A stretch of DNA of 64,000 nt from Nissolia schottii (Eukaryota > Streptophyta > Magnoliopsida > Fabales > Fabaceae): contig QANU01001671.1 in the NCBI GenBank assembly GCA_003254905.1, forward strand, positions 1,192,362-1,256,361. Direction: 5' to 3'. Numbering within the stretch: the first letter of the stretch is position 1; each line of letters begins with the position of its first letter. The notes beneath the pieces are model-generated. The model saw only the letters and a program-made list of their open reading frames with translations. It made no database searches and had not been told where the DNA came from. Positions 25,591 to 37,225 of this stretch are shown here, piece after piece. The translations under genes and the position numbers were made by a program.

Positions 25591-26428
25591 AAACTGAATG
25601 TTATAGTTGTCAATTAATTTATAGATTTCACTATAAAAGAAACTATAGTTGTTGATCTATAGAGTTTTTGAGAACTTGAATGCAGTCACTTTTGTGTAAT
25701 TAGTTTGAATATCCTTTTTTATGTATTTTTGTAGGCTTGTGTGTTGGATACTCGACGATACGGTAGTTTTCATGAGACGTATCTGCTAATGGAGGAAGGA
25801 CTGTTGGCCACCAGATTTCGAGATGTCGCGTGCATCATGCCAGCATTCCAGCACGACAGGGCATTGGTTAGCGTCCTGGTAGAGAGGTGGCGTCTTGAGA
25901 CCCACACTTTCCATCTACCATATGGAGAGTGCACGGTCACACTGCAGGCCATTGCAGTGATACTTGGCCTTCTAATTGAAGGTCGAGCTGTTACCGGATG
26001 GACAGGAGATTGGGCCACTCACTTTGACAGCACGTGGGCGCTATGTGAGGAGCTTCTTGAAGAAAGTCCCCCCACAGTAATCTAGAAAGGGGGTCAGTGT
26101 CTACCAAAGGTGGGTCCAAATTGTGTACCATCGATTATACTAACAGGTGTAGCCAGATGAGCTGACGATTCTGAGGTGCACCCGAGCATACATTCTAATC
26201 ATGATCGGAGAGTTCCTATTGTGTGACAAATCGGGGAAACCAGGTGCACTTGAAGTTTCTCCCCTTGCTTGAGGACTTGACGGAGACGGGAACATACAAT
26301 TAGGGGGTTAGCAGTCTTGGAAACTCTACATCAGGAGTTGTGCCACGCTATCAGATTCACTATGACTGAGTTTGGTGGCTGTGTGGCGCTGCTTATCTGC
26401 TGAGCATGGATGAGAATGCCCCAACCAA

Positions 26429-27414
26429 GGTTATCGAACTCGAGAGTTTAAGTAAACTCATGGAGCCTCCGTAAACTCAGATCATAAACTCGTACGAGTT
26501 TACCTATTATTAAAGAAATGTTAAAAAAATATTTTAAAAAACTATTATGCTACAAAAATATATTTAATAAAAACTTGAGATTCATAAATATTCCATAACA
26601 AAGCACAAATAAAGATGAAATATATGAGTTTTAAGTTCAATTCATACATAATACATATGTTTGAACCAGAACATATCCTCCTCCACATAAACTTAATGAC
26701 AAGCAAAATCTATCAACACAAGAGAGAGGCGGTGTTGAGCAACCAACATAACAAATGTATATAAAGAACAATGTCACTCATTCTTGACAGAAGTAGCCTG
26801 CTTTGAGCCGACAACAAAGTATTTGATGATGACTTCGAGGGGCATGCCCTTTGTTTCTGGAACCTTCAAGAACACAAATATCCAAGAGATGACACACAAC
26901 AACATAAACACCGAAAATACGAGCGAGTCCCATAGTACTGAGCATCTCAGGAAGCGAGTATGTGACGATGATGTCTCCAATCCAAAACACTAAAGCACAG
27001 ATAGTGATGCAGAAGCCACACACCCTGGTAGGAAAGATCTCTGAGCAAAGGATGAAATACATACAATGTATTAGCGACAGAGCACAACGGAGGAGCACAC
27101 CAGAGCACGATGGCACGGCGGAGCACGATTGCAGGCGCAGTTGTGAATGACAACTCTGAAACACTAAACGACCTAAATCTCAAAACTCAGAGACGTGCAA
27201 AACGACGACGCCGTTTTGCTTGTTTTGTCCTTAAAGAAAAAACTCACAACTTGGTAAACTCGTGAACTCGGTAGTAAACTTGGGATTTTATGCGAGTTTA
27301 CCCGAGTTCAGCTGAGTTTACCCAAAACGAGTTTACATGCGAGTCAACTCGATTTTACTACCTAGGAACATAAACTTGTACGAGTTTACGAGTTAAAACG
27401 CGATTTTGATAACC
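26429..27414. mobile_element. Gene-capturing DNA element inside the PMD gene
   Basis: The ends GGTTATCGAACTCG and TTTTGATAACC are inverted. Inside both ends are dense CGAGTTTAC / GTAAACTCG words. It splits the PMD frame between a WAWMRMP segment and APANLSRW. A short CCCCA repeat flanks it (about 26420 and 27419), which may be the target duplication, but its length is atypical. The element carries an exon-like fragment of a sugar transporter (see next entry), as Pack-MULE and some hAT elements do. Confidence 0.65.
26774..27057 (-). pseudogene. Captured C-terminus of a tonoplast monosaccharide transporter (MSSP/TMT-like)
   Basis: On the minus strand from 27057: ILCSEIFPTRVCGFC, ALVFWIGDIIVTYSLP and GLARIFGVYVVVC, then after a one-base frame change VISWIFVFLKVPETKGMP, LEVIIKYFVVGSKQ and a KNE end with a natural stop at 26774-26776. 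This is the last two to three transmembrane helices plus the PETKG signature of the MSSP/TMT sugar carriers (major facilitator superfamily, vacuolar membrane). CGFC replaces the usual RGLC and the frame is shifted, so it cannot make transporter. No upstream exons are present and the left breakpoint lies just before ILCSE. Confidence 0.85.
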
Positions 27415-29495
27415 ATGGCCCCAGCTAACCTGTCTCGCTGGACTTATTATGTTTCCATTGGCTAGGGGGTATGCACAATAAATGGTTTACTTAATTTTTT
27501 TAGCTTATGAATATTAATATATTTGAATTATTATTTTCTAACATGAAATTGTATTTTTGTTGTGCATATGGCGTCATGTTAAGATGACCACTAAGCCAAT
27601 GAGGGAGGATCGATTGGTTGCTTATCCTGGCCAGCTTTACTAGCTTAGCGTATACGGGGTAAGCCAAACAAATTTTCTTTCTATGTTTCCAATTGTTAGT
27701 TCATTTATGATATGTTTGTTCTATGGCTGAGACTAAAATATGTTTTATTTTAATTTTGCAGTTTATTTGGACGTCGTATAACGAGGACTTTGTGAATGTG
27801 GCGATACTTGAGTGGGTATACGACGGGCAAGCGATATGGGCATCAAATATTGCCCTTATCTGCTTTGCCATCGTTGACTGGCACCACGTGGACCGTATGG
27901 TTTGACAGTTTGGTGGTTTCCAGTGGATACCCCGGATGTCGATCGACATCGACTGCTTGTACTAGAATGACGCCAAGGGGGTTGAGGGTACTTATTAACG
28001 TGTATTTCATGCCAGATGGCACGAGGCTTGGGATACGTGCGCAGATAGGCTAGTGTCATACTCCCTTTATGCAGACTCCAGGTCCTCTGTTGAGTACTTT
28101 CTGCAGTACGGGGTATCGTCGTAGAGGTTTCTACAGTTTGTTGCGGAGGATATTGAGCCAGTGCTAAAGGAGTTGCTAATAGATGTTCCTGACGAAGCTC
28201 CCCTAGCACTACCTCTAGTTGCAGTCTTGACTCCTGCTCTTAACCGGCGTACACTACCAGTTAGGAGGAAGGGAGGGACACGTGCATCCCAGCGGCAGTA
28301 CGAAGACCTCGAGATGACTTTGATATCAAGTTTGATATCGAGGACTTCGGTATTCCTATGGATGACGAGCCCAAGCCCCCCAGCAACAATAGTAGCCATA
28401 TGCGGATGCCGGCGTGGATGACAAGTCGATCAAGCCCACACCCCCCAACAGTAACCATATGCTTCTAGCATATACTATTTAGGAGGGGAGGATCCTAGAT
28501 TTGTCGGTGTGTCAACTCTTAATGCTTCGGGTCAGGTTGACACTAGGTTGTCTTTAGGCAGAGTTTTCTCACCGGAGCAACAGACTCTAGTGGGCGAGTT
28601 AATTTCTATTGATCTCAGCCACACACGTCAACCGCATCGTAGTGGGAGGACAGGTTCTTGGGAGCGCAAATTCGACGATTCTTGCTACTATCATCCCCCT
28701 CATTAGGTTCTGGTGCTGGGCCCAATGCTCCCTCCCTCGACACGACTGCTATGGAGCGGGATCACCTTGGCGCCTTAGAGCAGGCAACATCTTCTCCACC
28801 GTCTCCACTAGGATCACAAGGTGAAGACGGGACCTAGCGGGAGCTCAGTATAGCAACATCCACGTTGATTGAGTTGTCCGAGGCACACGCCAACATGCCA
28901 CACGGTCAGAAAATATTGTCTCAGGAAGTCAACAACCTGATGCCCCTGATAAATAGAAAGTTTAGTGTTATTTTGGTTTTGTACATACCATATGTAACTT
29001 TATATAATTATTTGTGCAATTTTATGTATGTAACTTAACTTATGTATGTTACTTTATTATGTGATTTATTTAGTTGAATTTATTATTTCTCTATGAGTAA
29101 CAAAATTTGTTTACGTATGAATAAAGAATAAAATTTGTAACACCAACTAAATAAAAAGTGACACAACAAGTAATAACAAGACGTATCCATAAACAAACGA
29201 TAAACATGCATATCACACGTTAACGAAACCTTACTGTTCTCCAAAAGAATAAAGTTAATAACAATAACTAAACAAAAGTGGCATAACAATTAACAAGTCA
29301 TCTATAAAACGCATCTATAAATAGACATAAACAATGAAATCTTACTTTTCTCTTAAAACTTGATACACGATGAGAAAAATTATGTTTAATGAGAAAAACC
29401 ATATTGAGAACAATTTTCAAGTAGTTTCATTTGACGAGTGAGCGCGGTAACTCTAACGTTTTTATCTGGGGAATTTTCTCCAAATTTAGGGCACC

Positions 29496-30667
29496 ACTCC
29501 ATTCTAGAATTAAATTAAAAAGGAACTACTATTTTTCGGAAGTTGGATATATAGAAGAAATTTGATTTTGCAAGGGAAAGGACAACCGTGCAAAGACACA
29601 CACACACACTGTCGTTCCGCAAAGAGAAAGAAAAAGGGAGGCCCTCCTCCGGACGCAACCGACAGTAAATTCACAGACCAGAGGAAAGGTGATTTCAGTG
29701 AAGACGTGAATTTAGCCATCGCTGATGTGGCGCTGTATCTTTTAAGCCAAGCAATAAAGACGGATGGAGAGAGAAACCTGGAAAAAAGCTGTGAGGTGTG
29801 TCCCTTTCAAAAGGTGTGGCGGTGGCATGTAATGGATCCATCCATCCATCTAACCAAAGGGCATCCAGACAAATTGCCTAGAGACAAAACCAATGGGTTC
29901 TAACTTCTAACTAGCAAGTCAAAAAATTAAAATTCTAAATTCCCTAACAACAATAATAATAATAATAATAAAAAAAACTGAGAGAGAAGAGAGTTAAAAT
30001 CGCCAAGACATTCATCCATATTAGGAAAGAGGAAGGAGGGGGTAAAATTGGTGAAAGTTGAAGGGGGGGGCAGGAAGAGGCAAAAGCCCTTTGCTGATTG
30101 AATGAGTTTTGGGTGGGTTGGTGGGATTATGTGTGTTAATAGTGCGTGCAGTACAAGAACAGCAGCAGAAGGGCAGTGATGAAATTACAGAGATCTTTAA
30201 CATCTCCATTCTGACCAAACACTGCCACCCCCCTTTACCACTGCCATCATCAAAGGGCTCCTATACGGCCAGAATGAATTCCTCTTCCCTATAGCCTTTA
30301 TAGCCTTTATTTGCTCTTATCCTCTCTCTCTCTCTCTCTCCGTGTGGAGATATGAAAAATTTGCTGGAATTTTTGCAAGGGGACACCTCGTCCAGTTGGG
30401 TGGTTCCCTAATCCTAAGGGGGTTGTTCGGCCAAGTGGGTATTAACCAGCCCAACCGTCCGTATCGTAGTTATTATAGTTTGGTTAGTGCACAGTGCATA
30501 AAGGTTCTCGATTAGTTAAAAGGGCAAAAAGTGGTTTTTAGAGAGAGAGAGAGAGAGAAAGGGGGGAAAGAGATGGGTTAGGCTGAAAAGAGAGTTGGTT
30601 TAACATCATTCGTGGTTTGGTTCAGTTTGTTGAGTTTAGGGGAGGGGTGGGGGGGCCTTATGTGGTG
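29496..30667 (+). promoter_or_regulatory. Upstream region of the TCP gene
   Basis: No convincing gene. The only long frame (29562-29903) starts at TTG and shows no domain. A (CT)n run at about 30326-30347 and a (GA)n run at about 30540-30560 flank the likely core promoter, as in many TATA-poor plant promoters. A transcription start cannot be fixed from sequence alone. Confidence 0.45.
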
Positions 30668-31275
30668 ATGGAAGCGGGGAAATTGAATGGCAGGACCTTT
30701 TGGGAGAAGCAGAGGGAGCAGAAGCAAGTCTCAGAGAGCAAGGGACAACAGCAAGAAGAGGAGGGTGGGAAGAGGCAAAGCTCGGAGCGGGAAGACTAAG
30801 AGAAAGGGCACTGCTCCGTTGAAAGCTGGAAGAGGAAAAGCACAGCAACGGCAACAGGGGTCTGAGTCTGGATCCTCACAGGAGTCACCGTCGTCAGCAG
30901 CAGCAGCAGCAGCATCAGCAGCACCATCATCCACCTCGAAACCCGGCCATAAATTCAAGGTATGTAGCAGAGGACGAAGGAGGAGGAGGAGAAGAAGAAG
31001 AAGACGAGCAAGATTCCCCTCAGCCACCACCACCACCACCACAACCACACGGAACCCATCAACAACAACACCACTATCAGCAGCACCAAGTCCAAGACCC
31101 AACCCTTCACGTCCAGCTCCCATATCTCCAACAGCCCCAGCAGCACCAATCTTACTTGGGCTTAGATACCGACCTGCTAAACCCGCTGCAACCACACAAG
31201 AAACGATCTTTTCAACTTCCGCCGCCTCACCCTCCTCCTCCTCCTCCTCCTCCCCCCGTCGAATATGCAAGAAAG
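30668..31275 (+). promoter_or_regulatory. Long 5' leader of TCP with upstream ORFs and a possible intron
   Basis: Upstream ATGs lie at 30668 (43 codons, closing at 30799) and 30687. The latter opens a 353-codon frame that runs past the TCP start in another frame to 31748. The sequence is CAG/CCA/GAA triplet-rich. A strong 5' splice-site match TCAAGGTATGT at about 30955-30965, and a pyrimidine tract (31228-31258) ending in GCAAG just before the TCP ATG, could delimit a leader intron. If spliced, the large overlapping upstream frame disappears. Confidence 0.45.
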
Positions 31276-32640
31276 ATGGGGGAAGCACACAACCGTCGTC
31301 AGCAAGCAGCAACATCGTCAAGACTGGGGGTGGTGAGGGCCGCCGCGGGAGGAGAAATCGTGGAGGTCCAAGGAGGCCACATTGTCCGCTCCACGGGGCG
31401 GAAGGACCGCCACAGCAAGGTCTGCACCGCCAAGGGGCCGAGGGACCGGCGGGTGCGCCTCTCCGCCCACACCGCCATCCAATTCTACGACGTGCAGGAC
31501 CGCCTCGGCTACGACCGCCCCAGCAAGGCCGTCGACTGGCTCATCAAGAAGGCCAAGGCCGCCATCGACGAGCTCGCCGAGCTCCCCGCGTGGAAACCCA
31601 CCGCCACCGCCACCGCCACCGCAGCGGCTTCAAACTCGAACGTCGCTCCGCAGCAACAGGAGCGCCAGGAGGAAGAGGAGCGCCAGCTCGACCAAATCGC
31701 CCACCGCGAAGCGACGGTGGGCGACGCGTTAATCGCTTCCGGTTGTAGCCGCAGGGCTGCCGCAGCAGCAGCGCTGGCGGGTGGCGGAGGAGGCGCAAGG
31801 GTTTTGGAATTTCAACCGCAGCAATTGGGCGGAGACAGCAGCGGCAACAACAAGTACAGCGGTGGCGGTTCTGCTTTCCTTCCGCCGACGATGGACACCG
31901 ACATTGCGGACACGATTAAGTCGTTCTTTCCTATGGTTGCGGCCGCGGAGACGACGACGTCGTCGTTTCAGAACTACCCTCCGCCGCCGGATTTGCTCTC
32001 GCGAACGACGAGCGGCGCCAGCAACCAGAACCACCACCACCACCACCACCAGCAAGATCTGCGGCTATCGCTGCAGTCCTTCCAGGATCCGATACTCCTC
32101 CACCACCACCACCACCACCACCAGCAGCAGCAGCATGTTCACGAGCAAGTGCTCTTCGCCGGGTCCACCCCGCTAGGGTTCGACGGCGGTTCTTCCGGGT
32201 GGTCCGAGCAGCAGCAGCAGCAGCAGCAACAAGAACAGGAACATGGGAGATTGCAGAGAATGATGGCTTGGAATAATGCTGCTGCAGATGCTGGTAGCAG
32301 TGGCTATGGCGGTGGATTCATCTTCAACACGCCGGCGGCGGCGGTGCAGTCGCCGGCAGTGTTTGGCCACGGCCAGTTCTTTACTCAGAGGGGACCCCTT
32401 CAGTCCAGTAACACCCCTTCGATTCGTGCTTGGATAGATCCATCTTCGATTGTTGCAGCTGCGACGGTTGATCACCTCCACTACCTGTCGCCGGCGATCC
32501 ACCAGGCTTCTATTGGGTTCGCCGGCTCATCTTCCGGTGGCTTCTCCGGCTTCCGCGTACCAGCACGAATTCAGGGTGAAGAGGAGCACGACGGCATATC
32601 TGACAAGCCGTCCTCTGCCTCCTCCGATTCTCGCCATTGA
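31276..32640 (+). CDS. TCP4: CIN-class TCP transcription factor (TCP4-like)
   Basis: 454 codons, single exon. I chose the ATG at 31276 because the family starts close to it ([10 protein letters not shown], then TSSRLG) and the open frame further 5' has only a TTG. The TCP domain covers about residues 34-105: the basic region has [20 protein letters not shown], then helix 1 [16 protein letters not shown], loop DRPSKAVDW and helix 2 [16 protein letters not shown]. There is no arginine-rich R domain, as in TCP3/4/10 and unlike TCP2/24. His and Gln tracts occupy about residues 250-315. The [14 protein letters not shown] end is typical of TCP4. Class II CIN TCPs are nuclear and bind GGACCA-type sites. 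They slow cell proliferation in leaf margins and promote differentiation. A miR319 site in the coding sequence indicates post-transcriptional control. The nearest neighbours are transposon remnants. Confidence 0.95.
   Translation: MGEAHNRRQQAATSSRLGVVRAAAGGEIVEVQGGHIVRSTGRKDRHSKVCTAKGPRDRRVRLSAHTAIQFYDVQDRLGYDRPSKAVDWLIKKAKAAIDELAELPAWKPTATATATAAASNSNVAPQQQERQEEEERQLDQIAHREATVGDALIASGCSRRAAAAAALAGGGGGARVLEFQPQQLGGDSSGNNKYSGGGSAFLPPTMDTDIADTIKSFFPMVAAAETTTSSFQNYPPPPDLLSRTTSGASNQNHHHHHHQQDLRLSLQSFQDPILLHHHHHHHQQQQHVHEQVLFAGSTPLGFDGGSSGWSEQQQQQQQQEQEHGRLQRMMAWNNAAADAGSSGYGGGFIFNTPAAAVQSPAVFGHGQFFTQRGPLQSSNTPSIRAWIDPSSIVAAATVDHLHYLSPAIHQASIGFAGSSSGGFSGFRVPARIQGEEEHDGISDKPSSASSDSRH
32388..32408 (+). 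promoter_or_regulatory. miR319 (JAW) target site in the TCP mRNA
   Basis: Contains the 12-base core CCCTTCAGTCCA at 32396-32407, the exact complement of miR319 positions 2-13, preceded by GAGGGGAC with a few mismatches. It encodes the RGPLQS peptide, the conserved location of the site in TCP2/3/4/10/24. Known role: cleavage of the TCP mRNA guided by miR319. Confidence 0.93.
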
Positions 32641-33000
32641 TGTTCCAACACAAGCATAACAGAAATCCCAAACTTCTCCTTCTCGTAGGTGCTCTCTTCA
32701 ATTCCCACTTCTTGAAAATTTTTATTGGGTTCCCCTTTGTCGGTTCTAAATTTTACTTTTTGTTAACCAATTCATTGTTTGTTTTTTTAGTGCTTCAGGG
32801 TTCACGCGGCGAAGAACTTGCAAGTGAAAGAGAAGCATTGAACATGGATTTTCCCCACGAGAATTCAAGAGAAACAGAGAGTTGGGTTTGGATCTCCGAT
32901 GCTGTGATCTCAATGGCCTAATTATGCGGTGGGAACGAAGAAAATCTGGGGTCAATTTTCAGGTTTTCCAATCCCCCCGGTTTGCTATGCTATTTATATC
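32641..33000 (+). other. 3' untranslated region of TCP, with a possible intron
   Basis: After the TGA, a GTAGGTGCTC at about 32685 and a T-rich tract ending TTTTTTTAG at about 32790 could bound a 3' UTR intron of about 105 bp. The small frames here are chance. Polyadenylation site not determined. Confidence 0.35.
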
Positions 33001-36000
33001 TGTTAGTTTGTGTTGTTCTACCTATGTTTTAAGCTTTCACTAGCAGTGTGCTGTGTTTGTTCAAAACGGTGTTGGATTGCTATGCTTTTCCTTTGTTACA
33101 ATTTGTAGTGGCTGTGCGGTCTTTTGAACTTGTTTTTTCTGGTTTCTACTTGTGGTCTGAAGAAAACAATGCACACCAAATAACAGAGCTAGGTTTTTCA
33201 AGTTATTATATATTCCAACATAGTGCAGACCCACACTCAAGAGTGATTGATGCGATCTCTCCACGGCAAAACAGGGCAGACCCAAATTAGCCAACATGGG
33301 GCATCGAGCGTCTAACTTGTGTGCGCTTTTGGGTCAGCATGGTTGTTGCTGTTTTGTTTCAAATGAGGAAAAGAGGATAGACATTTCCTTATTTTTTTTT
33401 CCGTTTGGAAAATGCGCGATTGTTTTCTCAACGTTATCAATGGGATGAAAGAAGAGAGGGTACTCTTTTGCAAAAAGGATGATTGTTGTTCTGTTCCCCC
33501 TTTTTTTTTCACTGCTTTGTAATAATGCCATCAAACCAACCCCCTCTCACTAGTTACTAGCTTCCTCATGCTGCAAAAACAATTGACAGTAGATCTACGG
33601 TGGTTCCATCGCGTCCATCTCTTTCTTGTTTGAATTTTTGAAGCATTTGACCGAGGAGTCATTGTCGGTGAACAGTGGGAAACTGTTGACAAGAGAAAGG
33701 GATTGCGCGAGGGTTGATTCGGGCCATGGTTAAAAGGCCAATTTCCTTAATTCAGCATGCTTTTGCTCTGCTTTTTTTCTTCCCTCCCTTCCAATGCCAT
33801 GTTTGTAGTTCTCTAGCCTGGTAGCACGCTATTATGATAGTGACTGAAGGGGAGGGGGGGTTATTAGGAAGAAAAGGGTTACATGATAAAAGGAAGCAAA
33901 ACTGTTGGAAATTGATATTTTCAATATTTGTGGGCTCGTTAACGATTATATTAGCTATTTATCATAAATGGCTGAATTTGGTGATCTAATTATTTGGTTA
34001 AAAGCCTGTTAGACTAAAAGAAAAATGAATGTGGACCCAAATGGGTAGATGCCAGTATTGGCCCATCAGCGGATAATGGGAACCTGGTGAGCTTAAATAC
34101 GCAGGAACGGTTATGGTCCCCAACACACCAAATCAGAAATCGTTCGCGCTCAATTGCTGCAAAGGTTTCTCGGTCATCAATCATGGATACAGGTATTTTG
34201 TAGTCCCTTAATCCTTAGTAATCTGGCATGATGTAACTGATAAAATTCTAACAAAAACAACCCCAGGGAAAGTGGAATTTATGATAACCCCTTACCTGCT
34301 CAATTTATGATCCATGAGTTTGGTAGAAAAATACTTACTGGTGGGGGAAAGTGGAATTTACGCCGTGAAAGGGAAGGGGGGATGAGAACAACGAAGCTCA
34401 ATTATGGACAGAGTTCACTGTTCACACTCCTGGATGCCACCCGAAGCCTGGTACTTGCACACCTGTCCATGGTCCCCCCATACCCTGTAATCTCAGAGCC
34501 ACATAAAATCTCTTCTTGTAATGTCCAGCTGAGAGAGTGCTCTTTTCTAATGGGATAATAAAAATTAAAAGGAAAAGATAAAATCGAAAACAACCCCTTG
34601 GCCTCAATTGGGATTCTGGCAATTATTTTCCATTTTTTTGGTTGGTGGTGCTGTTAGTCGGTTGGTAAATTAGATCATTACGCCAAAAAAAGGGATTAAT
34701 AGGACATCCAATTCATGGTTTAGCGAATATTTAATGAATACGATGCATGCATGTATGCTATTTAAATATATGGGTTAATATCTTATTTGGTCTTTGAATT
34801 TTATTCTTTGTCGTCCTAATTGGTCTGAGACTTTGCAAACATTGGACTAATTGCTCTAACTAGTTCATGAACATTTATAGTATTACTTTAAGTAATCTTT
34901 GAACAATCTAACTATTTCTTGTTGAAATATTGAATAACAGCTAACGAGTTCAACGTTTGTAAAGTTTAGGAACTAACCTATTAATTTTTTAAGTTGAGAG
35001 ATCAATTAAAACAGGTAAAGTTCATAGATCAAATAGGATATTAACTATACATATATTTATAATTTGTGAAATTAAAAACCTTTTTTATTTTTCCCTGAAG
35101 ATTCGCACCTTCCGTTTTCCTTTCTTCGTCTCTATTCCATAGCTTGAAACTTGAAAAATTTTTAACTACGCAATGTGGATGCATCGGACTAAACCACAAA
35201 CTCATCACTTTAAACTGATATCTTGGACTAGGTAACAAGCTTAATTGTTTTAAGAGTGTATCTAGTTTTTCATTAGTATATTACTCGTCATTAAGATTGC
35301 CCCCCTTATTCTTTTGTCGTAATAATTGTGTGGTTCTATTTGTTTAGTGAGTTGCTTCTTTTGCCCCAAATTTTTTATGTAACCAACAAAAGTAGTTGAA
35401 ATCTGATATTTTTCAAGATCTAGCTTGCCAGTGTTATGTAATCGTCATGGTATGGGGTCCACCTAATTATTTGATTTTCTTTATTTACGATTATAATTAC
35501 GTTGTTGGCTTATGATTAGTGTACAAAATATTTGTGCTCTAATGTTTAGTAGATAATGATTGTTTAAAGTGACTTTTACCAATTTGATCAAGAAATTTAG
35601 AATGAGAATCACGCCTTTAGTGATCTAGGATAAAAACTCATCACTTTATCGAGATTTCCATTTTTGTGGATCCAAATTGATATTTGGCTTAACTCGTAAT
35701 TTTTAAATGATCATCCGTAACTCTCTTATCTCTAAACAATTTTTATAATTTCAAAAATTATGCTTAGAGACCGAAAATCATAATCTCTAATTTTATACCT
35801 GCGTCATCCACAACTACCAATCAAGTCTCAATCTTCGACACAGAAGTTTTGCTAAGTAATATTACATTATTGAAAAGAATGGCTCATAACCAAAAGCGGG
35901 CAAGTAACGCTGCAAAAGCAATAGCATTTTGCCAAAAAGGCCAAATTATTAGATCGTGACTTGAACATCTTTTGGATCTGAAGAGGGTAATGCAATGATC

Positions 36001-36446
36001 TTACGGTACAAAACTCACTACTGCGAGGAAAAATGTGAGTTCTATAATTGCGGGTCATACCCATACATTGTATTCCATTCAATTGGATCTGAGAAACACT
36101 AATGTCGTTGCTTCCAGAATATTGGCACCAACAAATCAATTGATGATTCAGAGAGTGCCTCCCAGTTTGAATATGGGGTTTGCAATTTATTTTTTTGTTT
36201 TTTTTTTTTTTTGGGTTTACTCCGATACCCCTATAAAATTCAAGGGTATTGATACTATAGCATATAAGGTTTTGTCGTGTGACTCATTAACTCAAATTGT
36301 TTATTGTTTTAAATTAGCAATTGAATCACAATCGTTCAAATATAAGGAGGTGTCGATACCTTCATAGAAACATGGGTACCGAAAGAAAAATCTTATTATT
36401 TTTATGAAAAAGAATTTTCCATTGAAGAAGGCTTAACTTAGGATGG
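33001..36446. other. Intergenic region
   Basis: No gene that I can support. Short frames at 33048, 34307, 35867 and 36035 show no domain, and several begin at non-ATG codons. Contains one MITE (next entry). Confidence 0.6.
34772..35046. mobile_element. MITE, about 275 bp
   Basis: The left GGGTTAATATCTTATTTGG and the right end, reverse complement AGTTAATATCCTATTTGA, are inverted repeats of about 30 bp that extend into TCTTTGAATTT / TCTATGAACTT. Flanked by TATAT/TATAC, possibly a TA-type duplication. No coding capacity. Confidence 0.75.
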
Positions 36447-36660
36447 TGTTACGACCCAAAATAAGAATTAATATTTATTTGGTAGTCACAGAAGATAGAA
36501 TTATTTTAGGGGTAATTATCTCTTATCTTATCAGTTAGGTGTAGAAGATAAGATTAGGGTTAGTTACTTAGGATTATAAATAGGAGATTATCCTCATTGT
36601 AATTTATTAGAGAATTAATAATTAAATAGTGTCGTTCAATTAGAGCAAAAAATTCCATCT
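36447..36660 (+). mobile_element. Small LTR-like fragment
   Basis: Starts TGTTACGACCCAAAATAAG and has a TATA-type ATTATAAATAGGAG at about 36574, then TCATTGTAATTTATTAGAG. This is the layout of a short copia-type LTR. Its right end is unclear and it abuts the copia integrase fragment. Confidence 0.4.
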
Positions 36661-37225
36661 TGACCTTTGAAACTCCCCACCCCCCCCTTTTTCTTTTCAG
36701 ATAAATATTTCCAAATAGTGCAAGAGTAGTCATCAACCAATATTAGAAAATATGATGCTCTACAAGATGAAGGGGTTCTATAAGGTCCCCATAAATCACA
36801 ATGAATAGATCGGTAGCACAACAATTGCTCAAAGAAAATTTATCTCTCATTTGTTTCGATCTTTCACAAACTTCACAAGTTTTACTCAAGCACTCACTCA
36901 TACAATTAGTAACTACATCAGGCAACATACTCATCACTTTGGTATGACATGCTGATATTCTCGGCACCCTATGATACACACAAAGCCGATCTTTCTGATC
37001 ACCTGCGCCTATCAACATCTTCGAAGTGAGGTCCTACATCAAACACATCTTATTAGTGAATAGAATTACACAATTCTAATCATTTGTTAATTGGGATACA
37101 AAGATCAAGTTGCATGTTAAATTTGGCACATAGAGCACATTCTTCAATTTCAATCCTTCAACCAAGGTTATAGTTCATTCTTTATTTGCCAAAACTGGTT
37201 CTCCATTAGGAAACCACACTGGACA
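36636..37225 (-). pseudogene. Ty1/copia integrase N-terminal fragment
   Basis: On the minus strand CEVCERSKQMRDKFSLS (zinc-binding CxxC region of the GAG-pre-integrase) is followed, after a frameshift, by SIHCDLWGPYRTPSSC, then FLILVDDYSCTIWKYL. This is the conserved DLWGP...DDYSR catalytic-core start of copia integrases. Truncated at both ends. The reverse solo LTR at 37226 inserted into it, and 47310 onward may continue it (HHVET-type text in reverse). Confidence 0.8.

Larger units (their letters stand above)
24354..28960 (+). pseudogene. Plant mobile domain (MAIN / PP7-long-form-like) pseudogene
   Basis: Exon 1 (24354-24419, 22 codons) contains NLLRLDEISHIQP and ends in a TAA at the GTACGT donor. 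Exon 2 starts after TTTTGTAG at 25735 in the matching phase 0 and runs to a stop at 26085. It contains VLVERWRLETHTFHLPYGECTVTL, written here in parts: ERWRLETHTFHLP then YGECTVTLQ, the hallmark of the PMD family. Later pieces match the family in order: GGCVALLICWAWMRMP (about 26370-26420), then IALICFAIVDWHHVDRM and RQFGGFQWIP (27840-27935), then a degraded C-terminal part to about 28960. Frame changes, stops and an inserted element between WAWMRMP and APANLSRW make it non-functional. PMD proteins act in transposon silencing and gene regulation, and many are element-borne. Confidence 0.8.
24004..29495 (+). mobile_element. Mutator-like element carrying a PMD (MAIN-like) gene
   Basis: The left end GGGGCAATTTAAGG (24004 to about 24090) pairs with the right end, read as reverse complement GGTGCCCTAAATTTGG (29495 down to about 29400). 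The arms are about 85-95 bp and share the inner block TGAAAATTGTTCTCAA. Long terminal inverted repeats with a PMD gene inside fit Mutator-like elements that carry plant mobile domain genes. No transposase is visible and I could not find a convincing 9-bp TSD. Two insertions sit inside, at 24536-25289 and 26429-27414. Confidence 0.7.

Noticed and set aside
29562-29903. 113-codon frame upstream of TCP
   Set aside because: Begins at TTG, no domain, lies between a transposon end and the TCP promoter.
31156-31275. A 40-residue N-terminal extension of TCP
   Set aside because: Its first codon is TTG; the family's start matches the ATG at 31276 and the extension is proline-rich leader sequence.
30731-31321. 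196-codon minus-strand frame over the TCP leader
   Set aside because: Antisense shadow of GC- and triplet-rich sequence, valine/leucine-rich with no domain.
30687-31748. 353-codon frame as a protein-coding gene
   Set aside because: Low-complexity Arg/Ser/Ala/Pro product from triplet-rich leader and from the out-of-frame TCP domain; kept only as a possible upstream frame.
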